DNA from: Phocaeicola sp.
Lineage (GTDB): Bacteria; Bacteroidota; Bacteroidia; Bacteroidales; Bacteroidaceae
NCBI GenBank assembly: GCA_020026175.1
Contig: JAHHQV010000019.1
Coordinates: 1-43,044, forward strand
Direction of reading: 5' to 3'
Length of the DNA: 43,044 nt
Shown here: in pieces, positions 7,133 through 15,498 of the stretch
Layout of the letters: every line of letters begins with the position of its first letter
Position numbering within the stretch: the first letter of the stretch is position 1
Program-made: the position numbers and the translations under genes
Notes under the pieces: model-generated
What the model saw: the letters and a program-made list of their open reading frames with translations, nothing else
Database searches by the model: none
What the model was told of the DNA's origin: nothing

Positions 7133-7647
7133 TTAATTACGATTTAAGCAAAATAAAGGCTGTCTTTTTTGATATAGACGGTGTTCTGAGCTGTGAAACC
7201 GTAACCATGAGTGCCGAAGGTGAACCGCTTAGAACCGTAAACATAAAGGACGGATATGCCATACAGCTGGCTGTGAAATGTGGTCTGCACATTGGCATAA
7301 TAACAGGCGGAAAGGGTGAAGTCATAAAAATGAGATACGAAAAACTTGGCGTGAAAGACATCTGTATGGGAGCTGCCGTAAAGACTAAGGTATACAACGA
7401 ACTGCTGGAGAAATATGGTCTGAAAAACGAAGAGGTGCTGTATATGGGCGACGACATTCCCGACTACGAGGTGCTGTGTATGACAGGTCTTCCTTGCTGT
7501 CCTGCCGATGCTGCTCCCGAAATAAAATCGGTATGCAAATACATATCCCACAAAAATGGAGGTCAGGGATGTGGCAGAGACGTGATAGAACAGGTGCTGC
7601 GCACGCAAGGCAAGTGGATGACGCACGACGAGACATTCAGCTGGTAA
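7129..7647 (+). CDS. kdsC: KdsC-like HAD phosphatase
   Basis: 172 residues, the size of 3-deoxy-D-manno-octulosonate-8-phosphate phosphatases (KdsC/YrbI). The HAD nucleophile motif is F-F-D-I-D-G-V-L (Asp15 and Asp17), motif II is I-I-T-G (about residues 61-64), K-D-G-Y-A-I precedes it as in KdsC, and motif III is Y-M-G-D-D-I-P-D near 104-111. KdsC removes phosphate from KDO-8-P during lipid A inner-core synthesis in the cytosol. The family also includes related sugar-acid phosphatases, so the exact substrate is an inference. It starts inside the stop of the preceding gene and is followed 26 bp later by maf. Confidence 0.75.
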   Translation: MINYDLSKIKAVFFDIDGVLSCETVTMSAEGEPLRTVNIKDGYAIQLAVKCGLHIGIITGGKGEVIKMRYEKLGVKDICMGAAVKTKVYNELLEKYGLKNEEVLYMGDDIPDYEVLCMTGLPCCPADAAPEIKSVCKYISHKNGGQGCGRDVIEQVLRTQGKWMTHDETFSW

Positions 7648-7673
7648 TGTAGAAACGTTTAAATGAATTATCA

Positions 7674-8255
7674 ATGTTAGAAAATATAAGTAAATACAAA
7701 GTTATATTGGCTTCCAATTCTCCACGCCGCCGCGAACTGTTGTCGGGATTGGGAATTGACTACGAAGTAAAGGTTATAAGCAATATAGACGAAAGTTTCT
7801 CCGACACGCTGCAAGGTGAAGAAATTCCGGTATATATATCGAAGGTAAAGGCCAGGGCGTATCTTTCTACGATGAAGGACGATGAAATGGTGATAACGGC
7901 AGACACTATAGTATATACCAACGGAAAGGTTCTTGGCAAGCCTGCCAGTAGGGAGGATGCCATAGACATGCTGAAAGAACTTTCGGGACACTCGCATCAA
8001 GTAATAACAGGAGTGTGTATCACCACCAAGGATTTCCAGAAAAGTTTTGCTTCGGTTACAGATGTCACATTCGACAGTCTGAACGATGAAGAGATAGACT
8101 ATTACATAGACAAGTACAAGCCTTATGACAAGGCCGGAGCTTATGGCATACAAGAATGGATAGGATATATAGGTGTGTCTTCTATAGAAGGTTCTTACTT
8201 TAATGTAATGGGGCTTCCCGTACAGAAACTGTATAAAGAGTTGAAGAAGATTTAA
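7674..8255 (+). CDS. maf: Maf family nucleotide pyrophosphatase
   Basis: 193 residues, the usual Maf length. The N-terminal A-S-N-S-P-R-R-R-E-L-L (13-23) is the diagnostic S-x-S-P-R-R motif. D-E-S (about 39-41), the K-A-R-A motif, T-A-D-T-I-V (about 80-85), G-K-P and Y-D-K-A-G-A-Y-G-I-Q (about 145-154) complete the active site. The YhdE-type signature suggests hydrolysis of dTTP, UTP and modified pyrimidine nucleotides, a house-cleaning role. It is the last gene of the nitroreductase operon; a 15-bp perfect hairpin 47 bp downstream probably ends the transcript. Confidence 0.9.
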   Translation: MLENISKYKVILASNSPRRRELLSGLGIDYEVKVISNIDESFSDTLQGEEIPVYISKVKARAYLSTMKDDEMVITADTIVYTNGKVLGKPASREDAIDMLKELSGHSHQVITGVCITTKDFQKSFASVTDVTFDSLNDEEIDYYIDKYKPYDKAGAYGIQEWIGYIGVSSIEGSYFNVMGLPVQKLYKELKKI

Positions 8256-8302
8256 GTCCGGTTAGTGAAATCTATCGGCTGATATATGTCCGTCAGGATA
8301 TA

Positions 8303-8358
8303 ACTACTCCCGTATTGTGATGGCAGTACAAGATGTCTGCCCGCAATACGGGAGTAGT
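8303..8358 (+). terminator. 15-bp perfect hairpin after maf
   Basis: The arms 8303-8317 and 8344-8358 pair over 15 bp without mismatch, with a 26-nt loop that may fold further. It sits 47 bp after the maf stop and 6 bp beyond the end of the minus-strand DUF4377 frame. The downstream T run is weak (CTTCTTTC), so the element may act as a bidirectional terminator or an RNA-stabilising hairpin between the convergent genes. Confidence 0.65.
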
Positions 8359-8364
8359 CTTCTT

Positions 8365-8829
8365 TCACTTTCTGACCTTGTCATCTACTATCTTTAAAAG
8401 CCTGTATCTTATACTACTTGCATCAGCCTGAGGATTGGACAAAATAATTTTTTCAACCTTCAATATATACTCATGTCCCTTTACATAAGTAAAGCCTGTG
8501 ATGCAGTCGAGAGACTGTTTTGAATATACCGAATCGCACGCTTCCTTCATCAGCATACATTCTATTGGAGTATCACTTTCCCACGACATGTATGTATCTG
8601 TATCAGGAGAAACATATACATTAACTGTCTCTACCCTATCTTTAAGTTCACTTTTTTTATTATTGAGTCCACTACAAAAAGTGTTTTTTGACAGAAATTA
8701 ACACCCTACAGATACTTCTGAGAGGGGATGAAATTGGAAAAATGTACTTTTTAAAGGGGACTCATTATTGACTACATTACACGAGAATAACGATATTACA
8801 AGTATTCCCAACAAACCGACTGTCTTCAT
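8365..8829 (-). pseudogene. DUF4377-type lipoprotein gene with in-frame TAA
   Basis: One frame of 155 codons runs from ATG 8829 (M-K-T-V-G-L-L-G, hydrophobic run, lipobox L-F-S-C-N) to the stop at 8365, broken once by TAA at codon 44 (8700-8698). After the stop the frame continues N-N-K-K-S-E-L-K-D, V-E-T-V-N-V-Y-V-S-P, then the DUF4377 core: P-I-E-C-M-L-M-K, I-T-G-F-T-Y-V-K-G-H-E-Y, S-S-I-R-Y-R-L-L-K. The last 75 codons alone form an open frame from ATG 8589 but without signal peptide. Either a nonsense pseudogene or a sequencing error explains it. DUF4377 proteins are small lipoproteins of unknown function. Confidence 0.6.
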
Positions 8830-8926
8830 ATGCATGGCTATATTATATATCATACACAAATATAAGGAAAGCCACGAACAATATCACTTTTTATTCGTAC
8901 ATTTGCTCTACCAAAAACATATAAAT

Positions 8927-9352
8927 ATGCAAAACAACGAAAATTCCATACAATCTCTGCCCGACTTGAAAGGCTCAATGGGAGAACAAATTGGAATAGA
9001 GTTCTTGAGTGTAGAAGATGGAAAAGTTACAGCCAAAATGCCTGTTGACCACAGGACATGCCAGCCTTTCGGCATACTGAATGGCGGAGCTTCACTGGCT
9101 CTTGCCGAGATAGTGGCAGGACACGGCTCTGTCCCATTGTGCAGTACCAATGAAATGCCTTGCGGAATACAAGTCAGCGCAAATCATGTAGGAATGGTAA
9201 AAGCACAAGAAGGTGCATTTGTTATAGCCAAGGGTACACTGATACACCGTGGAAGAACAAGCCATATATGGAACGTCGACATAGTGACTCCCGAAGGAAA
9301 ACTAATATCGACAGCAAGAATAGTAAACCAGATAGTGAAAAAACGGATATGA
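8927..9352 (+). CDS. menI: hotdog-fold thioesterase, probable DHNA-CoA thioesterase
   Basis: 141 residues of the PaaI/YdiI hotdog family. The core reads P-V-D-H-R-T-C-Q-P-F-G-I-L-N-G-G-A-S-L-A-L-A-E (about residues 42-64), where the H-G-G-x-x-x-x-x-x-E-type catalytic region appears as N-G-G and Glu64, then S-A-N-H-V (about 84). ATG 8927 was chosen because the family begins here and a possible promoter (TACATTTG, 8898-8905) lies just upstream. It overlaps menF by four bases (ATGA at 9349). That link to menF strongly suggests it hydrolyses 1,4-dihydroxy-2-naphthoyl-CoA, the step after MenB. A general acyl-CoA thioesterase remains possible. Confidence 0.8.
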   Translation: MQNNENSIQSLPDLKGSMGEQIGIEFLSVEDGKVTAKMPVDHRTCQPFGILNGGASLALAEIVAGHGSVPLCSTNEMPCGIQVSANHVGMVKAQEGAFVIAKGTLIHRGRTSHIWNVDIVTPEGKLISTARIVNQIVKKRI

Positions 9353-10470
9353 ACAAACCAGACTCTAGTTTGATAGAAAAGATAGACTCATTGACAAAAA
9401 GCAACAAGTCTTTTGCCATATATCGTCTTCCTTGGACTGAAACGCCATTGCTCGTGATGCAAAACGATGACTCTGTAGAGACTCTGTCCGAACTGAATAT
9501 GCTTAACGGGAAAAAAGGTTTTGTCGTATCTCCATTCCATATTACCGACAAGCATCCAGCTATCTTGATAAGACCTGATATTATTGCCGAAGGGTGGGAT
9601 GATATAGAGGAAAAGCTGTCGTATATAGAGCTCTTTAATACGGAAGACTGCCATCCTAACATGCTTATGCCAGATAACGACTTTATGCTTAAAGAAAAAT
9701 ACAAGTCTGTCTTCAGCAAATTTATAACTCCACTGAGGAATGATGAATTCAAGAAACTTGTATTGTCTAGAAAAGCCTCATACAGACTCGATGAGGGATT
9801 CTCGCCTGTATTGTCTTTTATCACAGCATGCAACAGTTATCCAAGAATGATGATTTCGCTTATACACAATCCTATATGCGGTACATGGATTGGAAGTACT
9901 CCTGAAATAATACTCAGCGGAAACGGATATGAGTGGAAAACGGTATCACTTGCCGGAACAATGCAGATGAATGGAAACTCTGTACCCGACAACTGGACTG
10001 AAAAGAACAGGGAAGAACAGGCTATTGTGAGCTATTACATAAAAGATGTATTAGAAAGACTTTGCAAGGAAGTTGTGGTAAACGGACCTTATACGGTTCA
10101 GGCAGGTCCACTGGCTCATCTAAAGACTGATTTTACTTTCTCGCTAGACAATACCTCCGAACTGGGAATGATACTGGATGCATTATATCCTACTCCTGCC
10201 ATATGCGGACTTCCTAAGGATTCGGCTTATAAATTTATAATAGATAACGAAGGTTATGACAGAGGATATTATTCTGGTATAATAGGATGGATAGACCCTA
10301 CGGGAGATACCAATCTGTATGTAAACTTGAGGTGTGTAAGTATCAGTGATGGCAACGCTAATTTTTATGCTGGAGGCGGACTGCTTCCTCTGTCGGAAGC
10401 CGCTTCGGAATGGGAAGAAACCCAACATAAGATGAACACCATGAAAAGATGCCTTACACAGGTCTTATAG
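9349..10470 (+). CDS. menF: isochorismate synthase
   Basis: 373 residues of the chorismate-binding family. It converts chorismate to isochorismate in the first committed step of menaquinone synthesis. Seen: K-L-V-L-S-R-K (about 140), T-P-E-I (about 185), S-L-A-G-T, H-L-K-T-D-F, P-T-P-A-I-C-G-L-P (about 284), G-Y-Y-S-G-I-I-G-W, L-Y-V-N-L-R-C, and the terminal Y-A-G-G-G-L-L-P-x-S-E-x-x-x-E-W-E-E-T with the Mg-binding glutamates. Start ATG 9349 overlaps the menI stop, which makes translational coupling likely. It is followed by menD after 66 bp containing a 22-bp tandem duplication. Entry into menaquinone rather than siderophore synthesis is shown by the men neighbours. Confidence 0.92.
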   Translation: MNKPDSSLIEKIDSLTKSNKSFAIYRLPWTETPLLVMQNDDSVETLSELNMLNGKKGFVVSPFHITDKHPAILIRPDIIAEGWDDIEEKLSYIELFNTEDCHPNMLMPDNDFMLKEKYKSVFSKFITPLRNDEFKKLVLSRKASYRLDEGFSPVLSFITACNSYPRMMISLIHNPICGTWIGSTPEIILSGNGYEWKTVSLAGTMQMNGNSVPDNWTEKNREEQAIVSYYIKDVLERLCKEVVVNGPYTVQAGPLAHLKTDFTFSLDNTSELGMILDALYPTPAICGLPKDSAYKFIIDNEGYDRGYYSGIIGWIDPTGDTNLYVNLRCVSISDGNANFYAGGGLLPLSEAASEWEETQHKMNTMKRCLTQVL

Positions 10471-10512
10471 AAGACAAAGAAGTTACCTGTAGAAGACAAG
10501 GAGATTACCTGT
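10469..10512 (+). repeat. 22-bp tandem duplication at menF stop
   Basis: Two adjacent 22-bp units (10469-10490 and 10491-10512) match at 19 of 22 positions; each ends in TTACCTGT. The first unit begins with the last two bases of the menF stop codon. It fills most of the menF-menD gap and probably arose by slippage. Function, if any, is unknown. Confidence 0.6.
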
Positions 10513-10536
10513 ATTTTTATTAAAACAAAAACTATT

Positions 10537-12201
10537 ATGTACACCGACAAGAAAAATATACTACAACTCGCAGCCCTGCTCAAAGCACATGGGGTAAAGA
10601 AAATAGTGCTATGTCCTGGCAGTAGAAATATACCGTTGGTACAGACCTTGGCCAATATTCCTGAATTTACCTGTTACCCGGTGACTGACGAAAGAAGTGC
10701 GGGATTCTTTGCTCTGGGTATGGCTCTTCATGGAGGAGCACCTGCTGCTGTGTGTTGCACTTCGGGTAGTGCTTTGCTCAATCTGCACCCTGCCGTATCG
10801 GAGGCTTTCTATCAGCAAGTTCCACTTATAGTAATTTCGGCCGACAGACCTGCTGCATGGATAGGACAGATGGACGGACAGACACTTCCGCAACCTGGAG
10901 TGTTCGGAGATTTGGTAAAGAAGTCGGTCAATCTGCCCGAAGTTGATTCGGAAGAGGATGAATGGTATTGCAACCGACTGATAAACGAAGCCTTGCTGGA
11001 ACTAAACCATCATGGCAAAGGACCTGTACACATCAATGTTCCTATAAGCGAACCGTTCTTTTTACTGCCTGTAAATGAACTGCCACAGGCAAGAGTCATC
11101 ACAAGGTATCAGGGACTTAACGTATATGATAAAGATTACGAACCGCTTATAGAACGGCTGAACAGGTATCAAAAGAAAATGATTGTCGTGGGACAGATGA
11201 ACTTGATCTATCTGTTTGACAAAAGATATACCAAGTCTCTATATAAGCATTTTGCATGGTTCACCGAGAATATAAGCAACAAGACTATACCAGGGATGCC
11301 TATAAAGAATATAGAACCGCTGCTTTGCTCGATGGACAATGAGGCTCTGAAGAAAATGAAACCCGACCTGCTTATAACATACGGAGGACATATCATATCA
11401 AAAAGACTGAAAAAGTTTCTTAGGAAACATAAGCCGGCAGAACACTGGCACGTCTCTGCCGACGGAGAGGTTGTTGATCTCTTCGGTTCTCTTACCACAA
11501 TAATAGAAATGGACCCGTTTGAGTTTCTCGAAAAAATTTCGTCGAGGATGGAAAACAAGACTCCAGAATATCCTCGCCAATGGGAAGCTTTGTCTAAAGC
11601 TATTCCTCAGGCCGAATTTGATTATTCGGAAATGAGCGCAATAGGTAAAGTCATAACAGGTCTGCCTGCTCCATGCTCCTTACACTTGGCCAATAGTTCG
11701 GCTGTAAGATATGCCCAACTGTTTGATGTTCCGCAAGATGTAGAGATTCTGTCGAACAGAGGAGTGAACGGTATAGAAGGCTCGCTATCAACGGCAATAG
11801 GATATTCTACTGCTTCTGACAAACTTAACTTCATTATAATAGGTGACTTGAGTTTCTTTTATGATATGAATGCCTTATGGAACAACAACTACGGCTCGAA
11901 CATAAGAATACTTATGCTTAACAATAGCGGAGGAGAGATTTTTCATGCCCTGCCAGGATTAGAACTACACGATAATGCCAAAAGCTTTGTCATTGCAAAT
12001 CATGCTGCTTCTGCAAAATCGTGGGCAGAAGACAGAGGACTGGAATATATGTGCGCCCACAACAATAATGAACTGGAAAATAATCTGACGCATTTTCTGG
12101 AACCATCTATCACCTCACGCCCTATGCTTCTGGAAGTGTTTACAGAAAAAGACAAAGACATAGAACTGCTAAAGAATTACTATCATAATCTAAAGAAATA
12201 A
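10537..12201 (+). CDS. menD: 2-succinyl-5-enolpyruvyl-6-hydroxy-3-cyclohexene-1-carboxylate synthase
   Basis: 554 residues, the standard MenD length. This thiamine-diphosphate enzyme joins isochorismate to the succinic semialdehyde unit from 2-oxoglutarate. Features: L-C-P-G-S-R-N (26-32), D-E-R-S-A-G-F (about 51-57), the catalytic glutamate region, C-C-T-S-G-S-A (about 72-78), I-S-A-D-R-P (about 102-107), Q-M-D-G-Q-T-L-P-Q, then near the C-terminus N-R-G-V-N-G-I-E-G and the ThDP-binding G-D-L-S-F-F-Y-D-M-N-A-L. It starts 66 bp after menF and is followed 4 bp later by menB, so the genes are one operon. Confidence 0.95.
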   Translation: MYTDKKNILQLAALLKAHGVKKIVLCPGSRNIPLVQTLANIPEFTCYPVTDERSAGFFALGMALHGGAPAAVCCTSGSALLNLHPAVSEAFYQQVPLIVISADRPAAWIGQMDGQTLPQPGVFGDLVKKSVNLPEVDSEEDEWYCNRLINEALLELNHHGKGPVHINVPISEPFFLLPVNELPQARVITRYQGLNVYDKDYEPLIERLNRYQKKMIVVGQMNLIYLFDKRYTKSLYKHFAWFTENISNKTIPGMPIKNIEPLLCSMDNEALKKMKPDLLITYGGHIISKRLKKFLRKHKPAEHWHVSADGEVVDLFGSLTTIIEMDPFEFLEKISSRMENKTPEYPRQWEALSKAIPQAEFDYSEMSAIGKVITGLPAPCSLHLANSSAVRYAQLFDVPQDVEILSNRGVNGIEGSLSTAIGYSTASDKLNFIIIGDLSFFYDMNALWNNNYGSNIRILMLNNSGGEIFHALPGLELHDNAKSFVIANHAASAKSWAEDRGLEYMCAHNNNELENNLTHFLEPSITSRPMLLEVFTEKDKDIELLKNYYHNLKK

Positions 12202-12205
12202 CATC

Positions 12206-13027
12206 ATGAAAAAAAGAGAATGGAAAACGATAAAGGAATATCAGGATATTCTTTTCGACTTTTATAATGGTATAGCCAAAATCACAATCAACCGACCTAG
12301 ATACAGAAACGCATTCACTCCTACCACTACATCGGAAATAAGTGATGCTCTGCTTATATGCCGCGAATGTCAGGATATAAATGTGGTGGTTCTTACAGGT
12401 GCAGGCGACAAGGCCTTCTGCTCTGGTGGAGATATGCACGTAAAGGGACACGGAGGATATGTAGGTACTGACGGAGTGCCACGCCTTAATGTGCTGGATG
12501 TACAGAAACAGATTCGCTCTATTCCAAAACCTGTCATTGCTATGGTAAACGGATATGCTATAGGAGGCGGACATGTGCTTCACGTTGTGTGCGACCTTTC
12601 TATAGCTTCGGAAAATGCTATCTTTGGTCAGACCGGACCTAAAGTGGGAAGTTTCGATGCTGGATTTGGTTCTTCATATCTGGCACGTGTGGTAGGACAG
12701 AAGAAAGCACGCGAAATCTGGTTCTTGTGCCGACAATATTCTGCACAGGAGGCTCTGGATATGGGACTGGTAAACAAAGTAGTTCCTTTCGACAAACTTG
12801 AAGACGAGGTGGTGGAATGGGCAGAAGCTATGATGCAACATAGCCCGTTGGCACTACGCATGATAAAGGCCGGACTTAATGCCGAACTTGACGGACAGGC
12901 TGGTATACAAGAACTGGCCGGCGATGCTACTATGCTTTACTATATGACAGAAGAAGCCCAGGAAGGAGGTAAGGCTTTTCTTGAAAAACGTAAACCAGAC
13001 TGGAGCAAATTCCCTAAAATGCCTTAA
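12206..13027 (+). CDS. menB: 1,4-dihydroxy-2-naphthoyl-CoA synthase
   Basis: 273 residues of the crotonase superfamily, the usual MenB size. It closes the second ring of the naphthoquinone from O-succinylbenzoyl-CoA. Seen: I-T-I-N-R-P-R-Y-R-N-A-F (about 29-40), G-D-K-A-F-C-S-G-G-D (about 69-78), G-Y-A-I-G-G-G-H-V-L (about 116-125, oxyanion hole), G-P-K-V-G-S-F-D-A-G-F-G-S-S-Y-L-A-R (MenB-specific), and W-S-K-F-P at the end, typical of MenB. It starts 4 bp after menD. A strong hairpin (13062-13101) follows in the gap to menC and may reduce distal expression or protect the mRNA. Confidence 0.95.
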   Translation: MKKREWKTIKEYQDILFDFYNGIAKITINRPRYRNAFTPTTTSEISDALLICRECQDINVVVLTGAGDKAFCSGGDMHVKGHGGYVGTDGVPRLNVLDVQKQIRSIPKPVIAMVNGYAIGGGHVLHVVCDLSIASENAIFGQTGPKVGSFDAGFGSSYLARVVGQKKAREIWFLCRQYSAQEALDMGLVNKVVPFDKLEDEVVEWAEAMMQHSPLALRMIKAGLNAELDGQAGIQELAGDATMLYYMTEEAQEGGKAFLEKRKPDWSKFPKMP

Positions 13028-13061
13028 TCTGCTTTTTGAAAAGTTTGTTTGTTAAATAATT

Positions 13062-13101
13062 CCACATGCCAGTATAATGCAGATTATTTACTGGCGTGTG
13101 G
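13062..13101 (+). terminator. intercistronic hairpin between menB and menC
   Basis: Arms 13062-13074 and 13089-13101 pair at 12 of 13 positions (CCACA, one mismatch, GCCAGTA) with a 14-nt loop. A short, weak T run follows (AAATTTTTA). It could be a partial terminator, an attenuator or a processing site that sets the ratio of upstream to downstream men products. Confidence 0.5.
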
Positions 13102-13124
13102 ACTTAAATTTTTACCACATAAAG

Positions 13125-14168
13125 ATGATTAAATCAGATATTATACCGTATGAGCTGCATTTCAAACAGCCGGCAGGAACATCAAGAGGTGTATACACTA
13201 CTCGTAAAGTGTGGTACGTAAAACTATCAGACGTTGAAACTGGAAAAACAGGTATTGGCGAATGTGCTCCTCTACCCAAACTAAGTTGTGATGACATACC
13301 TGAATATGAAACAGTATTAAGGCAACATTGTCTCTCTCTTGAAGTAAATGGAACTATCGATTATGAATCATTGAGGCCGTATCCTTCTATTTTGTTCGGT
13401 ATAGAAACAGCTATGCAAAATCTTAACTCATGCAATAATATATTATGGGATACCCCTTTCTCAAGAGGAGAAGAAGGAATTACTATCAACGGACTTGTTT
13501 GGATGGGTGATTTTGATGAAATGTATAAACGGCTTGAAGAAAAAATGAAATCAGGCTTCAAATGTATAAAACTGAAAATCGGTGCAATAGACTTTGATAA
13601 AGAACTTCAGCTTTTATCGCATATAAGAAAACATTTTTCTCCCGAAGGAATAGAAATACGTGTTGATGCAAACGGAGCGTTCAGCCATTCTGATGCAATG
13701 GACAAAATAAATATTTTGAGCCAATTCAACATACATTCCATAGAACAGCCTATACGACAAGGACAATGGGACATGATGAAAATATTGTGTAAGAAAACAC
13801 CTCTGCCTATAGCTCTTGACGAAGAACTTATAGGAATAAACAATATGGAAGACAAGAAACTACTGCTAGATACTATAAACCCGCAATACATAATATTGAA
13901 ACCTTCGCTGCATGGTGGTATACATGGTTCGGAAGAATGGATAAGACTTGCAGAAGAGAGGAACATTGGATACTGGATTACTTCTGCATTGGAATCGAAT
14001 ATAGGACTGAATGCCATAGCACAGTGGACTGCAACGCAAATTCATAATCTACCACAGGGACTTGGAACAGGGCTTCTGTTTACTGATAATATTGAGTCTC
14101 CTTTGTTTATAGACGGAGACAAGCTTTGGTATGACACTAAAAGGGACATTGAGTTCAAACTGAAATAA
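13125..14168 (+). CDS. menC: o-succinylbenzoate synthase
   Basis: 347 residues of the enolase superfamily (muconate-lactonizing subgroup). It dehydrates SHCHC to o-succinylbenzoate. Visible catalytic elements: K-C-I-K-L-K-I-G (the K-x-K motif, about 150-157), metal ligands in R-V-D-A-N-G-A-F (Asp about 183), E-Q-P-I (about 212) and A-L-D-E-E-L (about 237), and the second-base lysine in I-L-K-P-S (about 262-266). ATG 13125 was chosen because M-I-K-S-D-I-I-P-Y begins the family's N-terminal strand; the 16 upstream codons run through the hairpin region. It is followed by menE after 105 bp that contain a 9-bp inverted repeat (14172-14180 with 14199-14207). Confidence 0.9.
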   Translation: MIKSDIIPYELHFKQPAGTSRGVYTTRKVWYVKLSDVETGKTGIGECAPLPKLSCDDIPEYETVLRQHCLSLEVNGTIDYESLRPYPSILFGIETAMQNLNSCNNILWDTPFSRGEEGITINGLVWMGDFDEMYKRLEEKMKSGFKCIKLKIGAIDFDKELQLLSHIRKHFSPEGIEIRVDANGAFSHSDAMDKINILSQFNIHSIEQPIRQGQWDMMKILCKKTPLPIALDEELIGINNMEDKKLLLDTINPQYIILKPSLHGGIHGSEEWIRLAEERNIGYWITSALESNIGLNAIAQWTATQIHNLPQGLGTGLLFTDNIESPLFIDGDKLWYDTKRDIEFKLK

Positions 14169-14273
14169 AATATCATTCAATTGCAATTAAAATATCATTT
14201 GAATGATGTTTTCACATAGGATTGATTCAATGACAAGACAACAATTATTAAAGAAAAGACGGATATTCATTGT

Positions 14274-15362
14274 ATGAAACATTGTATTACCATAAACGGA
14301 AGAAACTATTCTGAAGAAGAGATTCATAATTTAAACGACTGTTTTAAGAAAATGTACGGAAAAGATAGTTTCGAACTGTCATTACTGTATTTCCTTGAAG
14401 AATGGTATAACGAAAGCCTCATGCTGAGAGTACATACTTCGGGCTCTACAGGCAAACCAAAAGAGCTGTGGGTGGAAAAGGAAAGAATGATAAACAGTGC
14501 AAGACTTACTGTCTCTTTTTTAGGACTTAAACAGGGAGACAGCGCTTTATTATGTATGCCACTTGAATATATAGCAGGGAAAATGGTAGTAGTGAGAAGC
14601 TTGGTTGCCAATCTAAATCTGATAACAATGAAACCTTGCGGACGGCCATTGGAGCACTTGGAGCATATCCCAGATTTTGCCGCCATGATTCCTATGCAGG
14701 TTTACAACTCTCTTCAAAACGAAAAAGACAAAGAAAAACTAAAGAAGATAAGACATCTCATTATAGGCGGAGGGGCTATAGATGATAATATGGCAGAAGA
14801 ACTTAAATCGTTTCCTAATAATGTGTGGAGTACTTACGGCATGACAGAGACATTATCACATGTGGCTTTGCGCAAACTTAACGGCAATGATGCCTCTATG
14901 TGGTATACTCCTTTCAGCAATGTAGACATCAAACTATCGGAAGAAGGTACTCTCGTAATATATGCTCCATCAGTAAATCAAGATATTCTTGTAACAAATG
15001 ATATTGCAGAGATAAACTCGAAACGCCAATTCAGAATTATAGGTAGAAAAGATAATATCATAAATACAGGAGGAGTCAAAGTACAGATAGAGAAAGTGGA
15101 AACAAGGCTAAAAACCATGCTTACGGAACTAGACTTTATGGTAACTTCGGTGAAAGATGAAAAGTTCGGCGAAAGAATAGTTCTCTTGGTTTCTTCACCA
15201 ATAACTTCTGAAGAGGACATACATAATGCTATAAACATACTCCCACCATACTGGAGACCCAAACAAATCATCAGATGTAATAATCTGCCACTTACAGGTA
15301 CTGGGAAACCCGACAGAGCCAATGCCAGACTTTTAGCTGAAAAGCTAAAGATAAAAGACTAG
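14274..15362 (+). CDS. menE: o-succinylbenzoate-CoA ligase
   Basis: 362 residues, the short Bacteroidetes form of this AMP-forming acyl-CoA synthetase; typical MenE in Firmicutes or E. coli is about 450-490. It activates o-succinylbenzoate with ATP and CoA. Motifs: H-T-S-G-S-T-G-K-P-K-E (54-64, phosphate-binding loop), S-T-Y-G-M-T-E-T (about 184-191), I-I-G-R-K-D-N-I-I-N-T-G-G-V-K (hinge region, about 257-271) and the catalytic lysine in T-G-T-G-K-P-D-R near the end (about 341-348). The short length comes from a reduced N-terminal region; all core motifs are present. It is the last men gene, closed by the hairpin at 15376-15411. menA and menH are not in this window. Confidence 0.9.
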   Translation: MKHCITINGRNYSEEEIHNLNDCFKKMYGKDSFELSLLYFLEEWYNESLMLRVHTSGSTGKPKELWVEKERMINSARLTVSFLGLKQGDSALLCMPLEYIAGKMVVVRSLVANLNLITMKPCGRPLEHLEHIPDFAAMIPMQVYNSLQNEKDKEKLKKIRHLIIGGGAIDDNMAEELKSFPNNVWSTYGMTETLSHVALRKLNGNDASMWYTPFSNVDIKLSEEGTLVIYAPSVNQDILVTNDIAEINSKRQFRIIGRKDNIINTGGVKVQIEKVETRLKTMLTELDFMVTSVKDEKFGERIVLLVSSPITSEEDIHNAINILPPYWRPKQIIRCNNLPLTGTGKPDRANARLLAEKLKIKD

Positions 15363-15375
15363 ATATATACAAAAA

Positions 15376-15411
15376 AAACAAGAGATTGACTATACAGACA
15401 ATCTCTTGTTT
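15376..15411 (+). terminator. bidirectional terminator between menE and DUF2149 gene
   Basis: Perfect 13-bp stem (15376-15388 with 15399-15411) and a 10-nt loop, with A-rich sequence before the stem (a T run on the minus strand). It lies between convergent genes, 13 bp after menE and 87 bp past the minus-strand stop at 15499, and probably serves both. Confidence 0.75.
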
Positions 15412-15498
15412 ACTCAATAAGAGCATACCTTTAATTAATCAAATATACTTTACAGGTTTATAAAAACCATACTAGTATCAATAATTCATTTACAGAAA

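Noticed and set aside
8768..8926. Longer start for the thioesterase at 8768
   Set aside because: The extra 53 residues overlap the antisense lipoprotein signal region, are not family-like, and a -7 box lies at 8898-8905 before ATG 8927.
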